From positions 1 to 27,295 of the forward strand of contig DAOVNS010000010.1 of assembly GCA_030630075.1 (NCBI GenBank): a DNA stretch of 27,295 nucleotides. The letters run 5' to 3'. The position numbers and the translations under genes were made by a program. The number at the start of each line of letters is the position of its first letter. The first letter of the stretch is position 1. The stretch comes from a bacterium (GTDB lineage: Bacteria > Dependentiae > Babeliae > Babeliales > UASB340). Of the stretch, positions 1 through 8,286 are shown one piece after another. The notes beneath the pieces were generated by a model that saw only the letters and a list, made by a program, of their open reading frames with translations, searched no databases and had not been told where the DNA came from.

Positions 1-1
1 A

Positions 2-325
2 AATAGCTTGGATGGTTTAATTTTACCATCATATGATACTCCTGAATGGAAAGAACAATTTGGCCATGTATTAATTGAAGCAATGGCATGCAATGTTCCT
101 GTTTTAGGGAGTACTGGTGGATATATTTCAAATGTAATTGGTGATTCAGGATTAATTTTTGAACAAAAAAATGAAAATGATTTATTAGAAAAACTAAAAG
201 ATTTTTTTTCTTCTGAGGAACTTAGAAGAAAGATGAGTAATTGTGGGCATGAAAGGTTTAAAGAAAAGTATTCCTACGAAATAATAGCAGAAAAAACTTA
301 TGATTTTTGGAATAGCTGTTTATAA
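2..325 (+). CDS. Glycosyltransferase, GT4-like C-terminal fragment (5' truncated by window edge)
   Basis: The reading frame is open from the window edge, so this is the last ~107 residues of a longer protein; the in-frame TTG at 8 is not a believable start. It has the donor-binding half of a GT-B family 4 glycosyltransferase: the EQFGHVLIEAMAC segment supplies the nucleotide-sugar-binding Glu region (pattern E-x7-E), followed by PVLGSTGG and a terminal helix that crosses back. It would transfer a sugar from an activated donor during cell-surface glycan assembly at the cytoplasmic membrane face. Donor and acceptor cannot be told. The next gene (UDP-glucose dehydrogenase) follows after about 17 bases, so the two are probably co-transcribed. 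Confidence 0.85.
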   Translation, partial: NSLDGLILPSYDTPEWKEQFGHVLIEAMACNVPVLGSTGGYISNVIGDSGLIFEQKNENDLLEKLKDFFSSEELRRKMSNCGHERFKEKYSYEIIAEKTYDFWNSCL

Positions 326-342
326 AAATTAAAGGAATGATT

Positions 343-1746
343 ATGAGAAAGATTGCGGTAGTTGGTGCTGGGTATGTTGGACTTGTTTCTGGTTCATGTT
401 TTGCTCAAAAAGATAATTATGTAATCATTGTAGAAAAAGATGCTTCTAAAATTGAGAAATTGTTAAAAGGAGATGTTCCTTTTTATGAACCCGGTTTAGA
501 TCAATTAGTTACTGATGCAATTATAAATAATAGAATTGTTTTCGTTGATAATATAGAAAAAGCATTGGAACATCACCCCGAAATGCTTTTCTCTTGCGTT
601 GGAACTCCATCTGCGAAAGATGGAAGTGCCGATCTTTCTGCCGTCTGGAATGTTGCAAAAGAATTTGGAAAAAAAATAACAAAATATTGTTTGTTCATTA
701 ATAAATCAACCGTTCCTGTTGGTACAGCTAAAAAAGTAAAAGATATAATTTCAAAAGAATTAAAAAAAAGAAAATCAGATATTGAATTTGATGTTGCGTC
801 TAATCCTGAATTTTTAAAAGAAGGCGATGCTCTGCATGATTTTTTAATACCTGATCGAGTTGTTGTTGGTATTGATTCTGAGAAATCTAAACAACTTTTA
901 TATAATTTATATAAGCCATTTATCAAACAAGATCAACAATTTATTGTAATGAATTTAGAATCTGCAGAACTTACAAAATATGCAAGCAATGCAATGCTTG
1001 CAACACGTATTAGTTTTATGAATCAGTTGGCATTGCTTTCTGATAAAGTTGGTGCTGATATTTCACAAATTAAATTGGGAATGGCTCTTGATACAAGAAT
1101 TGGTCCTTGTTTTTTAAATGCGGGAATTGGTTATGGTGGTAGTTGTTTTCCAAAAGATGTAAAAGCTCTTGTTCAAACAGGAAAAGAAAATAATCAAGAA
1201 ATGAGCCTGGTTGCCGAAGTTGACAAGATAAATGATGATCAAAGATCTTGGTTTGTTGGAAAAATATTAAATCATTATGGTGAAAATATTTCAAAAAAAG
1301 TTGTTGGTATTTGGGGTTTATCATTTAAACCAGAAACTGATGATATTCGTAGTGCTCCATCAATTGATGTAATAAAAAAACTATTAGAAAGCGGAGCAAA
1401 AGTTGTTGCCTATGATCCTGTTGCATGGGAAAAAATAAAAGAAATATTTGGAGATAAAATTTTGTTTGCAAATACTGCAAATGATGTTTTGAAAAAATCA
1501 CATTGTCTTGTTGTTTTAACCGAGTGGAAAGAATTCTTAACTTATAAAACAGAAGAGTTTTCGGTCCTTAAAGATAAAACTATTTTTGATGGTAGAAATG
1601 TTTTTGATCCATTTGTAATGCAAAGTGATGGTATAAAATATTTTAGTATTGGTAGGGATAATTATAATGAAAATCAAAAGAAAGAAATTTTTGATTCTGC
1701 AAAAAGTAATATAAAAAATACAAAGCAATCTTGTTCTAGTATTTAA
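343..1746 (+). CDS. ugd: UDP-glucose 6-dehydrogenase
   Basis: Oxidises UDP-glucose to UDP-glucuronate with two NAD+, supplying uronic acid for surface polysaccharide in the cytosol. The N-terminal Rossmann motif GAGYVG follows the start directly. The catalytic motif GYGGSCFPKD has the nucleophilic Cys at about residue 268, and the STVPVGT and NPEFLKEG segments are typical of the family. The length (467 aa) is normal. AAAGGA at 331-336 sits six bases before the ATG at 343, so I prefer that start to the ATG at 337, which abuts the ribosome binding site. The last ~25 residues are low in complexity. The gene ends just before the inverted-repeat element, which separates it from the next glycosyltransferase. 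A paralogous UDP-mannose-type dehydrogenase is less likely from the motifs. Confidence 0.95.
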   Translation: MRKIAVVGAGYVGLVSGSCFAQKDNYVIIVEKDASKIEKLLKGDVPFYEPGLDQLVTDAIINNRIVFVDNIEKALEHHPEMLFSCVGTPSAKDGSADLSAVWNVAKEFGKKITKYCLFINKSTVPVGTAKKVKDIISKELKKRKSDIEFDVASNPEFLKEGDALHDFLIPDRVVVGIDSEKSKQLLYNLYKPFIKQDQQFIVMNLESAELTKYASNAMLATRISFMNQLALLSDKVGADISQIKLGMALDTRIGPCFLNAGIGYGGSCFPKDVKALVQTGKENNQEMSLVAEVDKINDDQRSWFVGKILNHYGENISKKVVGIWGLSFKPETDDIRSAPSIDVIKKLLESGAKVVAYDPVAWEKIKEIFGDKILFANTANDVLKKSHCLVVLTEWKEFLTYKTEEFSVLKDKTIFDGRNVFDPFVMQSDGIKYFSIGRDNYNENQKKEIFDSAKSNIKNTKQSCSSI

Positions 1747-1752
1747 TAATTA

Positions 1753-1832
1753 CCCCAAAGCTTACCAGCCGTCGCCAAGGCTTTGGCTGGCAGGCGCATT
1801 GGGCTACCACAATACCGCCTCAAGAGGCTCTC
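1753..1832 (+). repeat. Left 80-bp inverted-repeat arm
   Basis: This arm matches the reverse complement of 1966-2045 at 79 of 80 positions and begins six bases after the stop codon of the UDP-glucose dehydrogenase gene. It is GC-rich and has two nested hairpins. In RNA the two arms would pair into a long stem able to act as a transcript barrier or stabiliser. Confidence 0.9.
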
Positions 1833-1965
1833 GAATAGAAAATATAAAATGGAAAGAAAAATACAAAGCTGTTATAAACATATTTCACTCGAGGAAGAGT
1901 GTGTTTGTTTATTAAAAAAAACAGAGTGGTTTAAAATTTACAACGTTTGTTTAATTAAATTAACT

Positions 1966-2045
1966 GAGAGCCTCTTGAGGTGGTATTGTGGTAGCCCAAT
2001 GCGCCTGCCAGCCAAAGCCTTGGCGACGGCTGGTAAGCTTTGGGG
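1966..2045 (-). repeat. Right 80-bp inverted-repeat arm
   Basis: This is the partner of 1753-1832. It ends only 12 bases before the likely GTG start of the following glycosyltransferase, so the edge of the element forms part of that gene's translation-initiation region. Confidence 0.9.
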
Positions 2046-2057
2046 CTGGGGTGCAAT

Positions 2058-3269
2058 GTGAACAAAAAGAAGATTTTATATATACATCACGGTAAAGGAT
2101 TGGGCGGAGCTCCCTTAAGTTTGCTTTATTTAATTCAAAACCTAGATAAAGAAAAATATCATCCGCTTGTTTTGTTTTTGCAAGATTCTCAAGTTGTAGA
2201 TTTATATAAATCAAAAGGGATCGAAGTTTTTGGTCCCTTGAATTTATATGATTTTTCTCATACCAAGATTTGTTGGTATCGTTGGTATCATCCACATATA
2301 TTTTTTAAAGTTTTAAAAGATACGTTTAAAACTTTTTCGGAGGTTGCTGATTATTGGCTGGAAAAAATAAAACCGGATTTAGTTCATTTAAATACTAGTT
2401 CTTTGGGTGCATGGGCGAAGGTTGCTAGAAAAAAAAATATACCAGTTGTTTTTCATGTTCGTGAACCTTTATCGCCTGGATATTTAGGATTAAGAAGGAA
2501 AATAGTTACAAAATTTGTTGAAAAATACTCAAACGTAATTATGCCGATTTGCAAAAACGATGCAAAACCTTGGTATAAAAATTCAAAAGTTAACATTGTT
2601 TATAATGCTGTAGATTCTAAAAAGTTCGCTCGAAATATTTTAATAGATGATTTTTTACTAAAACATAAATTATTAAAAGATACTCCTAGAATTTTATTTT
2701 TGGGCGGACTTTCTAAAGAAAAAGGAACACTAATAATATTTGAAGCATTTGAGCGATTATTAAAACTTAGACCGAATATACAACTTTTAGTTGCGGGTAA
2801 TGTGGATTTAAGTTTATATCGAAAATTAAATTTAAAACGTTATTTTCCCTCCCAAGGCTACAAGAAAAAAGTTAATAAAGTTTTACAAGAAATAAAACAA
2901 TCAGTTGTATTTTTAGGTGCAATAGAAAACGTTGAGCAAGCAATGGCTGCAAGTGATGTTATTGTTTTTCCTGCAACGGTTGGTCATTTTGCAAGACCTG
3001 TAATTGAAGCTGGATTTATGTCGAAACCTGTTGTTGTTTCAAAATTAGCGCCGATGGATGAGCTTGTTGTTGATTGTGAAACCGGTTTTTTAGTTGAACC
3101 AGAAAATTATGAAAAATGGGTAGAAAAATTACACGCTTTATTGATAAATCAAAAATTGAATAAACAAATGGGTGAAAATGCATACAAATATTGTATTCGA
3201 AATTTTGATATAAAAGATCAGGTAAAAAAAATTGAAAACATTTACGAGAAAAGAAAGTTAGGATTATGA
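2058..3269 (+). CDS. Glycosyltransferase family 4
   Basis: A GT-B glycosyltransferase of about 403 residues with both halves present. The N-terminal acceptor domain opens with KILYIHHGKGLGGAPLSL, carrying the glycine-rich loop typical of GT4. The C-terminal donor domain has ILFLGGLSKEKGT and then a PVIEAGFMSKPVVVSK segment and GFLVEPEN. It would add a sugar to a lipid-linked oligosaccharide at the inner membrane face. The frame extends back to a TTG at 2040, but those codons read the inverted-repeat arm. I prefer GTG at 2058, where the protein begins NKKKILYIHHG, with a poor GGGG ribosome binding site at 2048-2051 derived from bases beside the repeat. It overlaps the ABC exporter start by an ATGA. 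Confidence 0.9.
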   Translation: MNKKKILYIHHGKGLGGAPLSLLYLIQNLDKEKYHPLVLFLQDSQVVDLYKSKGIEVFGPLNLYDFSHTKICWYRWYHPHIFFKVLKDTFKTFSEVADYWLEKIKPDLVHLNTSSLGAWAKVARKKNIPVVFHVREPLSPGYLGLRRKIVTKFVEKYSNVIMPICKNDAKPWYKNSKVNIVYNAVDSKKFARNILIDDFLLKHKLLKDTPRILFLGGLSKEKGTLIIFEAFERLLKLRPNIQLLVAGNVDLSLYRKLNLKRYFPSQGYKKKVNKVLQEIKQSVVFLGAIENVEQAMAASDVIVFPATVGHFARPVIEAGFMSKPVVVSKLAPMDELVVDCETGFLVEPENYEKWVEKLHALLINQKLNKQMGENAYKYCIRNFDIKDQVKKIENIYEKRKLGL

Positions 3270-5017
3270 CATTAATTTCAAAATTGAGACAACTACTTTC
3301 CAAAAGAGAAAAGAAGATTGTTTTTTTATTGTTAATTGCTTCTATATTGGTTTCATTTTTGGAAACTTTTAGTATTTCTTTAATAATGCTTTTTGCGACT
3401 GTTGCAACAAATTTTGAATATATTTTTAAAAATAAATATTTTAGTTCTTTTTATACGGGCCTTGGCTTTAGTTCGCCTGCTCAATTTGTGATAATTTTTG
3501 GAATTTTGATTATAGCGTTTTATTTTTTTAGAGGAATAGTTATTTCACTTTTTAATTATTCTATAAGTCGATTTTCTCAGGGTAGATTTAAGAGGTTGTC
3601 ATATGAATTTTTTCAAAAATATTTAAATTTTAAATATCAAAACATTACTTCAAATAATTCATCAATGATCAGTACTGTTATTTTTGGAAGCACTGCGCAA
3701 GTGTCTCAAATTGTTCTAGCATTGTTAACAATATGCGCTGAAGGTTTAACCGTATTATTTATTTATGGAGCTCTTTTATTTGTAAATTGGAAGATGACAG
3801 GCGTTTTGACGCTTCTTTTGGGCATGATGATTTTTTTTATTGTGAAAGCATTTTCAGGGCGACTTTCTGATGCTGGCAAACGTTCTCACTTGTTAAATGT
3901 TAAGATGGCTAGAATTTTTGGTGAATCATCTGGAAATTTTAAGTTAATTAAACTTATATCTAATGAACAATCTATTTTAAAAAAATTCAACGATGTTTCT
4001 GCTAGGTTAATGGGGGCTAATACTTTAAATGTTATGTTGCAGAGTTCTCCTCGTATAATTCTTGAGACAATTGGCTTTTCATTATTAATAGCTGTGATTA
4101 TATATGTTCTTTATTTGTATAACGATGCAAAAAATGTAATTCCTGTTGTTTCGATGTATGCATTTGCTTTTTATCGGTTTTTGCCATCAGTTAATAAAAT
4201 TTTATCAGAATATAATAGAATTATATTTATTAAGCATGCATTGGATCATATCCAGAATTATTTAGAATATGGATTGGAAGATTTAGGTAGTAAAAAAATA
4301 GAATTTAAAAAAATAATAGAGTTGAAAAGTTTATCTTTTAATTATAATGAAAAAAATAAAATTCTTAAAAATATAAATTTATCTATAAAAAAAGGGCAAC
4401 GAACAGCCTTTGTTGGTGAGAGCGGAGCGGGTAAAAGTACAATTGTCGATGTTTTAATGGGGCTTTATAGGCCATCGACAGGTAATATTTTTATTGATGG
4501 AAATGAATTGTCTAGTGAGAATATAAAATCTTGGCGAAAAAGTATTGGATATATTCCACAGCAAATTTATTTGTTCGATGGAACCGTTGCAGAGAATGTT
4601 GTATTTAACCGAGAATATGATGAAGAAAAAATTATAAAAGTTCTTGAAAAAGCAAACATTTATAACTTTTTGCAAACCCAAGATGGAATACATTCCAAGG
4701 TTGGAGAGGGCGGAATTAAATTTAGTGGTGGTCAAAAACAGCGAATTGCAATAGCAAGGGCATTGTATTCGGACCCCGAAATTTTAATTCTAGATGAGGC
4801 GACATCGGCACTTGATCACGAAACTGAATCAAAAATTATGGATGAAGTTTATAGTTTAAATAAAGATAAGACTTTAATTATTATTGCTCATAGATTAACA
4901 ACTGTGCAGCGCTGTGAATGTGTGTATAAAATTGATGAAGGACGTATAAGTTTGGTATCTGATTTAAGTAATATGTATAAAAGTAAAACTGAAGTTAAGA
5001 TGACAAATTTTGATTGA
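3266..5017 (+). CDS. ABC exporter, fused permease-ATPase (lipid-linked glycan flippase type)
   Basis: A 583-residue type I ABC half-transporter with an N-terminal membrane domain (several hydrophobic helices across residues ~15-320) and a C-terminal nucleotide-binding domain. Walker A GESGAGKST lies near residue 385, the Q-loop is YIPQQ, the ABC signature FSGGQKQR lies near 485, Walker B ILILDEATSALD near 507, and the H-loop His is in IIIAHRL. It would work as a homodimer in the inner membrane. Placed between a glycosyltransferase and sugar-nucleotide enzymes, it is best read as a PglK/MsbA-like flippase moving a lipid-linked oligosaccharide across the membrane. A drug or peptide exporter cannot be excluded from sequence. 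It is translationally coupled to the upstream gene. Confidence 0.9.
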   Translation: MTLISKLRQLLSKREKKIVFLLLIASILVSFLETFSISLIMLFATVATNFEYIFKNKYFSSFYTGLGFSSPAQFVIIFGILIIAFYFFRGIVISLFNYSISRFSQGRFKRLSYEFFQKYLNFKYQNITSNNSSMISTVIFGSTAQVSQIVLALLTICAEGLTVLFIYGALLFVNWKMTGVLTLLLGMMIFFIVKAFSGRLSDAGKRSHLLNVKMARIFGESSGNFKLIKLISNEQSILKKFNDVSARLMGANTLNVMLQSSPRIILETIGFSLLIAVIIYVLYLYNDAKNVIPVVSMYAFAFYRFLPSVNKILSEYNRIIFIKHALDHIQNYLEYGLEDLGSKKIEFKKIIELKSLSFNYNEKNKILKNINLSIKKGQRTAFVGESGAGKSTIVDVLMGLYRPSTGNIFIDGNELSSENIKSWRKSIGYIPQQIYLFDGTVAENVVFNREYDEEKIIKVLEKANIYNFLQTQDGIHSKVGEGGIKFSGGQKQRIAIARALYSDPEILILDEATSALDHETESKIMDEVYSLNKDKTLIIIAHRLTTVQRCECVYKIDEGRISLVSDLSNMYKSKTEVKMTNFD

Positions 5018-5025
5018 TAGAAGTT

Positions 5026-6138
5026 ATGATGAATTTAAATTCTAAAATTTATCTTGCTGGCCATACAGGATTAGTTGGTTCAACTATTTTTAAAAAAATG
5101 AAGCAAGAAGGTTATAAAAATATAATTACAAAAGATTTAAATGAAGTTGATTTAACAAGGCAAGATCAAGTTGAAAAGTTTTTTGAGCAAGAACAACCAG
5201 AATATGTTTTTTTAGCTGCGGCAAAAGTGGGTGGAATTCTTGCAAATGATACTTATAAAGCAGAATTTATTTATGACAATTTAATGATTGCAGCAAATGT
5301 TATTCATGCTTCATTTAAATATAAGGTAAAAAAGCTTTTAAATTTAGGTTCGTCTTGTATTTATCCAAAATTAGCTCCACAACCATTAAAAGAAGAATAT
5401 TTGCTTTCTGATTATTTAGAACAAACAAATGAGCCTTATGCCATTGCAAAAATTACAGCGATAAAGCTTTGTAGATATTATAACGAACAATATGGAACAA
5501 ATTTTATTTCTGTAATGCCAACAAACTTGTATGGTCCTGGAGATAACTTTAATTTAGAAACGTCTCATGTTTTGCCGGCTTTATTAAGAAAATTTCATTT
5601 ATCTAAATTATTGCAACAAAATAATTTTGATTTATTAAAAAAAGATATTTCAAAATATTCTCTCGGTTATAAAATTAATAAAACTTTAAATTTAAATAAT
5701 AAGATCGAGATTAAAGAAGTTTTAAAAAGTATTGGAATAACTCGCGAATCTGTGAAAATATGGGGAAGTGGAGAACCTTTTAGAGAATTTTTATTTGTTG
5801 ATGATTTAGCCGATGCCGTTTTATTTTTAATGAAAAATTATAATTATCCTGATATTGGAGAAATTATAAATATTGGAGCTGGAGTTGATATTAAAATAAA
5901 AGATCTTGTTGCTTTGATAAAAGATGTTATTGGTTTTGAGGGTGAAGTAGAATTTGATAGTTCAAAGCCTGATGGAACACCTAAAAAATTACTAGATGTT
6001 TCTCGATTAAAAAAATTGGGTTGGAACTTTAAAACGGATCTTGAATTTGGAATACAGAAAACTTATAAATGGTATTTACAAAGTTTAGACAAACAAATTA
6101 TTATTTCTAATAAAAATGAGAATAGAGCGGTAATTTAA
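5026..6138 (+). CDS. fcl: GDP-L-fucose synthase-like NAD(P)-dependent epimerase/reductase
   Basis: Extended short-chain dehydrogenase resembling GDP-L-fucose synthase (WcaG/Fcl), which epimerises and reduces GDP-4-keto-6-deoxymannose with NADPH. Visible landmarks are the nucleotide-binding AGHTGLVGS, the AAAKVGGI loop, the catalytic SSCIYP motif near residue 110, and Tyr138/Lys142 in YAIAK. It is ~370 residues, longer than the usual ~315-320, because about 50 Lys- and Asn-rich residues are inserted between LRKFH and VKIWGSGEPFREF, next to the substrate-binding region. TTG at 5014 is in frame but overlaps the upstream stop. I choose the ATG at 5026 (the adjacent 5029 is equally possible, with GAAG at 5020-5023). 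No GDP-mannose dehydratase is in this window, so its substrate must be made elsewhere. Confidence 0.85.
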   Translation: MMNLNSKIYLAGHTGLVGSTIFKKMKQEGYKNIITKDLNEVDLTRQDQVEKFFEQEQPEYVFLAAAKVGGILANDTYKAEFIYDNLMIAANVIHASFKYKVKKLLNLGSSCIYPKLAPQPLKEEYLLSDYLEQTNEPYAIAKITAIKLCRYYNEQYGTNFISVMPTNLYGPGDNFNLETSHVLPALLRKFHLSKLLQQNNFDLLKKDISKYSLGYKINKTLNLNNKIEIKEVLKSIGITRESVKIWGSGEPFREFLFVDDLADAVLFLMKNYNYPDIGEIINIGAGVDIKIKDLVALIKDVIGFEGEVEFDSSKPDGTPKKLLDVSRLKKLGWNFKTDLEFGIQKTYKWYLQSLDKQIIISNKNENRAVI

Positions 6139-6149
6139 AGGATCAGATT

Positions 6150-7139
6150 ATGTTGAATGGTAAAACAATATTAGTAACTGGAGGGACAGGATCTTTTGGT
6201 AAAAAATTTATTGAAATTGTTTTAAATAAATTTCCTGATATTGAAAAAATTATTGTTTTTTCTCGTGACGAATTTAAGCAATTTCAAATGTCTAATCTGC
6301 CTCAATTCCTGGGCAATAAAAAAATACGATTTTTTATTGGAGATGTAAGAGATAGAGATAGGCTTTATAGGGCGTTCCAGAATGTTGATATTGTTATTCA
6401 TGCAGCAGCACTTAAGCAGGTTCCATCTTGTGAATATAATCCTTTTGAGGCAATAAAAACAAATGTAATTGGAGCGCAAAATATAATTGATGCCGCAATT
6501 GATAGAAACGTAAAAAAAGTTGTTGCATTAAGTACTGATAAAGCTTGTGCACCCGTTAATCTTTATGGTGCAACTAAATTATGTTCAGACAAGTTATTTG
6601 TTGCTGGAAATGTTTATTCGGGAGTAAGTGATACTCGTTTTTCCGTTGTGCGTTACGGGAACGTTGCAGGAAGTCGCGGTTCTGTAATTCCATATTTTAA
6701 AGATTTAATTAATTCAGGAGCTAGCGAACTTCCAATTACAGACTTGCGCATGACAAGGTTTTGGTTAAAACTTGAAGATGCCGTTGATATGGTTTTAATG
6801 TCTCTTGATATTATGAAGGGCGGAGAGTTATTTGTAAAAAAAATACCATCAATGAAAATTACAGAATTAGCAAAAGCAATTGCTCCAACTTTAACTTTTA
6901 ATTCAGTTGGTATTCGACCAGGTGAAAAAATTCATGAAGTAATGATTACGCAAGAAGATGCAAAAAATACTTTGGAATTTGATAAATATTATGTTGTAAA
7001 ACCATCTTTGGGTTTAAATTATTTGGATGAATTTTATAAAGATGGAAAACGTGTTGATAAAGACTTTGAATACCATAGCGGAAATAACAAAGAATGGTTA
7101 ACTATTAATCAGATGAAAGAACTAATAAATGTTTTGTAA
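6150..7139 (+). CDS. pseB: UDP-N-acetylglucosamine 4,6-dehydratase (inverting), PseB
   Basis: First enzyme of pseudaminic acid synthesis. It converts UDP-GlcNAc to UDP-2-acetamido-2,6-dideoxy-beta-L-arabino-hexos-4-ulose. The protein (329 aa) starts LNGKTILVTGGTGSFG, with the NAD(P) loop at the N-terminus. It carries STDKA at residues 128-132 and Tyr139/Lys143 in LYGATKL, the catalytic Asp/Lys/Tyr set of the FlaA1/PseB family. RYGNVAGSRGSVIP and the RPGEKIHEVMI segment near the C-terminus are hallmarks of this family. AAAGGA lies seven bases before the start. It overlaps PseC by 11 bases. A retaining dehydratase (PglF/WbpM) is unlikely: those are larger, membrane-bound proteins. Confidence 0.95.
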   Translation: MLNGKTILVTGGTGSFGKKFIEIVLNKFPDIEKIIVFSRDEFKQFQMSNLPQFLGNKKIRFFIGDVRDRDRLYRAFQNVDIVIHAAALKQVPSCEYNPFEAIKTNVIGAQNIIDAAIDRNVKKVVALSTDKACAPVNLYGATKLCSDKLFVAGNVYSGVSDTRFSVVRYGNVAGSRGSVIPYFKDLINSGASELPITDLRMTRFWLKLEDAVDMVLMSLDIMKGGELFVKKIPSMKITELAKAIAPTLTFNSVGIRPGEKIHEVMITQEDAKNTLEFDKYYVVKPSLGLNYLDEFYKDGKRVDKDFEYHSGNNKEWLTINQMKELINVL

Positions 7140-8286
7140 TAAGTCTAAATATTCTTATGGTAAGCAATCAGTATCTTTAAGGGATATTTGGGAAGTTATA
7201 AAAGTATTAAGATCTGATTGGTTAACACAAGGTCCAAAAGTAAAAGAATTTGAAAAAGCTATTTGTGATTATACCGGAGCTAAATATTGTGTTGCTGTTG
7301 CAAATGGCACTGCTGCGTTGCATCTTGCAATGTTAAGTTTAGGTATAAAAAAAGGTGATGAATTTATAACCTCACCAAATACTTTTATTGCATCTGCAAA
7401 TTCTATTTTATATGTAGGAGCAAAAGTTAAATTTGCAGATATTGAATTAGATACTGCAAACATCGATCCAAAAGAGATTGAAAAAAAAATAAATTCAAAT
7501 ACCCGTGGAATTATAGCAGTTCATTTTGCGGGACAATCTTGTAATATGCAAAAAATTTATGATATTGCAAAAAAACATAACTTGTTTGTAGTCGAAGATG
7601 CTGCGCAAGCTTTGGGATCTGAATGTGAAGAAACTAAAGTTGGAAGTTGTAAGTTTTCTGATTTAACTACTTTTTCTTTTCATCCAGTTAAAAATATAAC
7701 AACAGGTGAAGGTGGCGCAATTACAACTAATAATAAAGAGTTGTACGAAAAATTGTTAATGTTAAGAACTCATGGAATTACTAAAGATTTGGATAAATTA
7801 AATAAAAATGATGGTCCTTGGTATTATGAGCAACAAGATTTAGGTTTTAATTATAGAATTCCAGATTTTTCTTGTGCTTTGGGAATTTCTCAACTTAAAA
7901 AATTAGAAAAATTTGCAAAAAGACGAAGAGAAATTGTTGAGTTTTATAAAAAAGAATTTGCCAGAGATGAAAGGTTTGAATTTTTAGCAGAAAGAAATTT
8001 TTCAAAAGCCACTTTTCATTTGTTTCCTCTTTTAATAAATTTTGAAAAAGTAAAAATTAACAAAAAAGATTTATTTGAGAAATTAAAAGAAAAAGACTTA
8101 TATTTGCAAGTTCATTATATTCCTGTTCACTTGCAACCTTATTATCAAAAAATGGGTTTTAATGCAGGAGATTTTCCTGTTGCCGAAAATTATTATAAAA
8201 AAACTATTTCTCTTCCCCTGTACATGAATTTAAAAAATAAAGATTTAAAAAAAATAGTAAAAATTGTTAAAGAACTGGTTAAATGA
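7129..8286 (+). CDS. pseC: UDP-4-amino-4,6-dideoxy-N-acetyl-beta-L-altrosamine transaminase, PseC
   Basis: PLP-dependent DegT/DnrJ/EryC1 aminotransferase that aminates C4 of the PseB product, giving UDP-4-amino-4,6-dideoxy-AltNAc. The protein (385 aa) begins with the PseC-typical YSYGKQSVSLRDI region and continues with SDWLTQGPKVKEFE. NGTAALHLAML is the phosphate-binding loop, EDAAQALG carries the Asp that holds the PLP ring, and Lys188 in SFHPVKNITTGEGG is the Schiff-base lysine. The C-terminal HYIPVHLQPYY motif is also characteristic. The ATG at 7129 lies inside the end of pseB and the stop overlaps the next start (ATGA), so pseB, pseC and the aldo/keto reductase gene form a coupled unit. 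Confidence 0.95.
   Translation: MFCNKSKYSYGKQSVSLRDIWEVIKVLRSDWLTQGPKVKEFEKAICDYTGAKYCVAVANGTAALHLAMLSLGIKKGDEFITSPNTFIASANSILYVGAKVKFADIELDTANIDPKEIEKKINSNTRGIIAVHFAGQSCNMQKIYDIAKKHNLFVVEDAAQALGSECEETKVGSCKFSDLTTFSFHPVKNITTGEGGAITTNNKELYEKLLMLRTHGITKDLDKLNKNDGPWYYEQQDLGFNYRIPDFSCALGISQLKKLEKFAKRRREIVEFYKKEFARDERFEFLAERNFSKATFHLFPLLINFEKVKINKKDLFEKLKEKDLYLQVHYIPVHLQPYYQKMGFNAGDFPVAENYYKKTISLPLYMNLKNKDLKKIVKIVKELVK

Larger units (their letters stand above)
1753..2045. mobile_element. 293-bp element with 80-bp terminal inverted repeats (MITE/REPIN-like)
   Basis: The left arm (1753-1832) and right arm (1966-2045) are reverse complements over 80 bases with a single mismatch (1817 G against A in the arm consensus). 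They enclose a 133-bp AT-rich core. The arms are about 61% GC by count, against roughly 30% for the surroundings, so they stand out as foreign or selfish DNA. Each arm contains smaller palindromes: CCAGCC/GGCTGG at 1765-1770 and 1785-1790, and GCCTC/GAGGC at 1817-1821 and 1824-1828. No clear target-site duplication is visible. Open frames running through it (1783-2061 plus, 1960-2295 minus) read the arms and are not believable genes. This fits a non-autonomous miniature element or a pair of REP-like units in inverted orientation. The class is inferred. Confidence 0.8.

Noticed and set aside
1833..1965. Outward promoter in the core of the inverted-repeat element
   Set aside because: TTTACA and TTAACT-like hexamers occur with fitting spacing, but the core is so AT-rich that such matches are expected by chance.
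1783..2061. Plus-strand open frame of about 92 codons across the inverted-repeat element
   Set aside because: Its ends read the two GC-rich repeat arms and its centre is low-complexity core; no ribosome binding site or recognisable domain. Treated as a by-product of the element.
1960..2295. Minus-strand open frame of about 111 codons
   Set aside because: It is antisense to the glycosyltransferase gene and its N-terminal part is a translation of the repeat arm, so it is not a credible gene.
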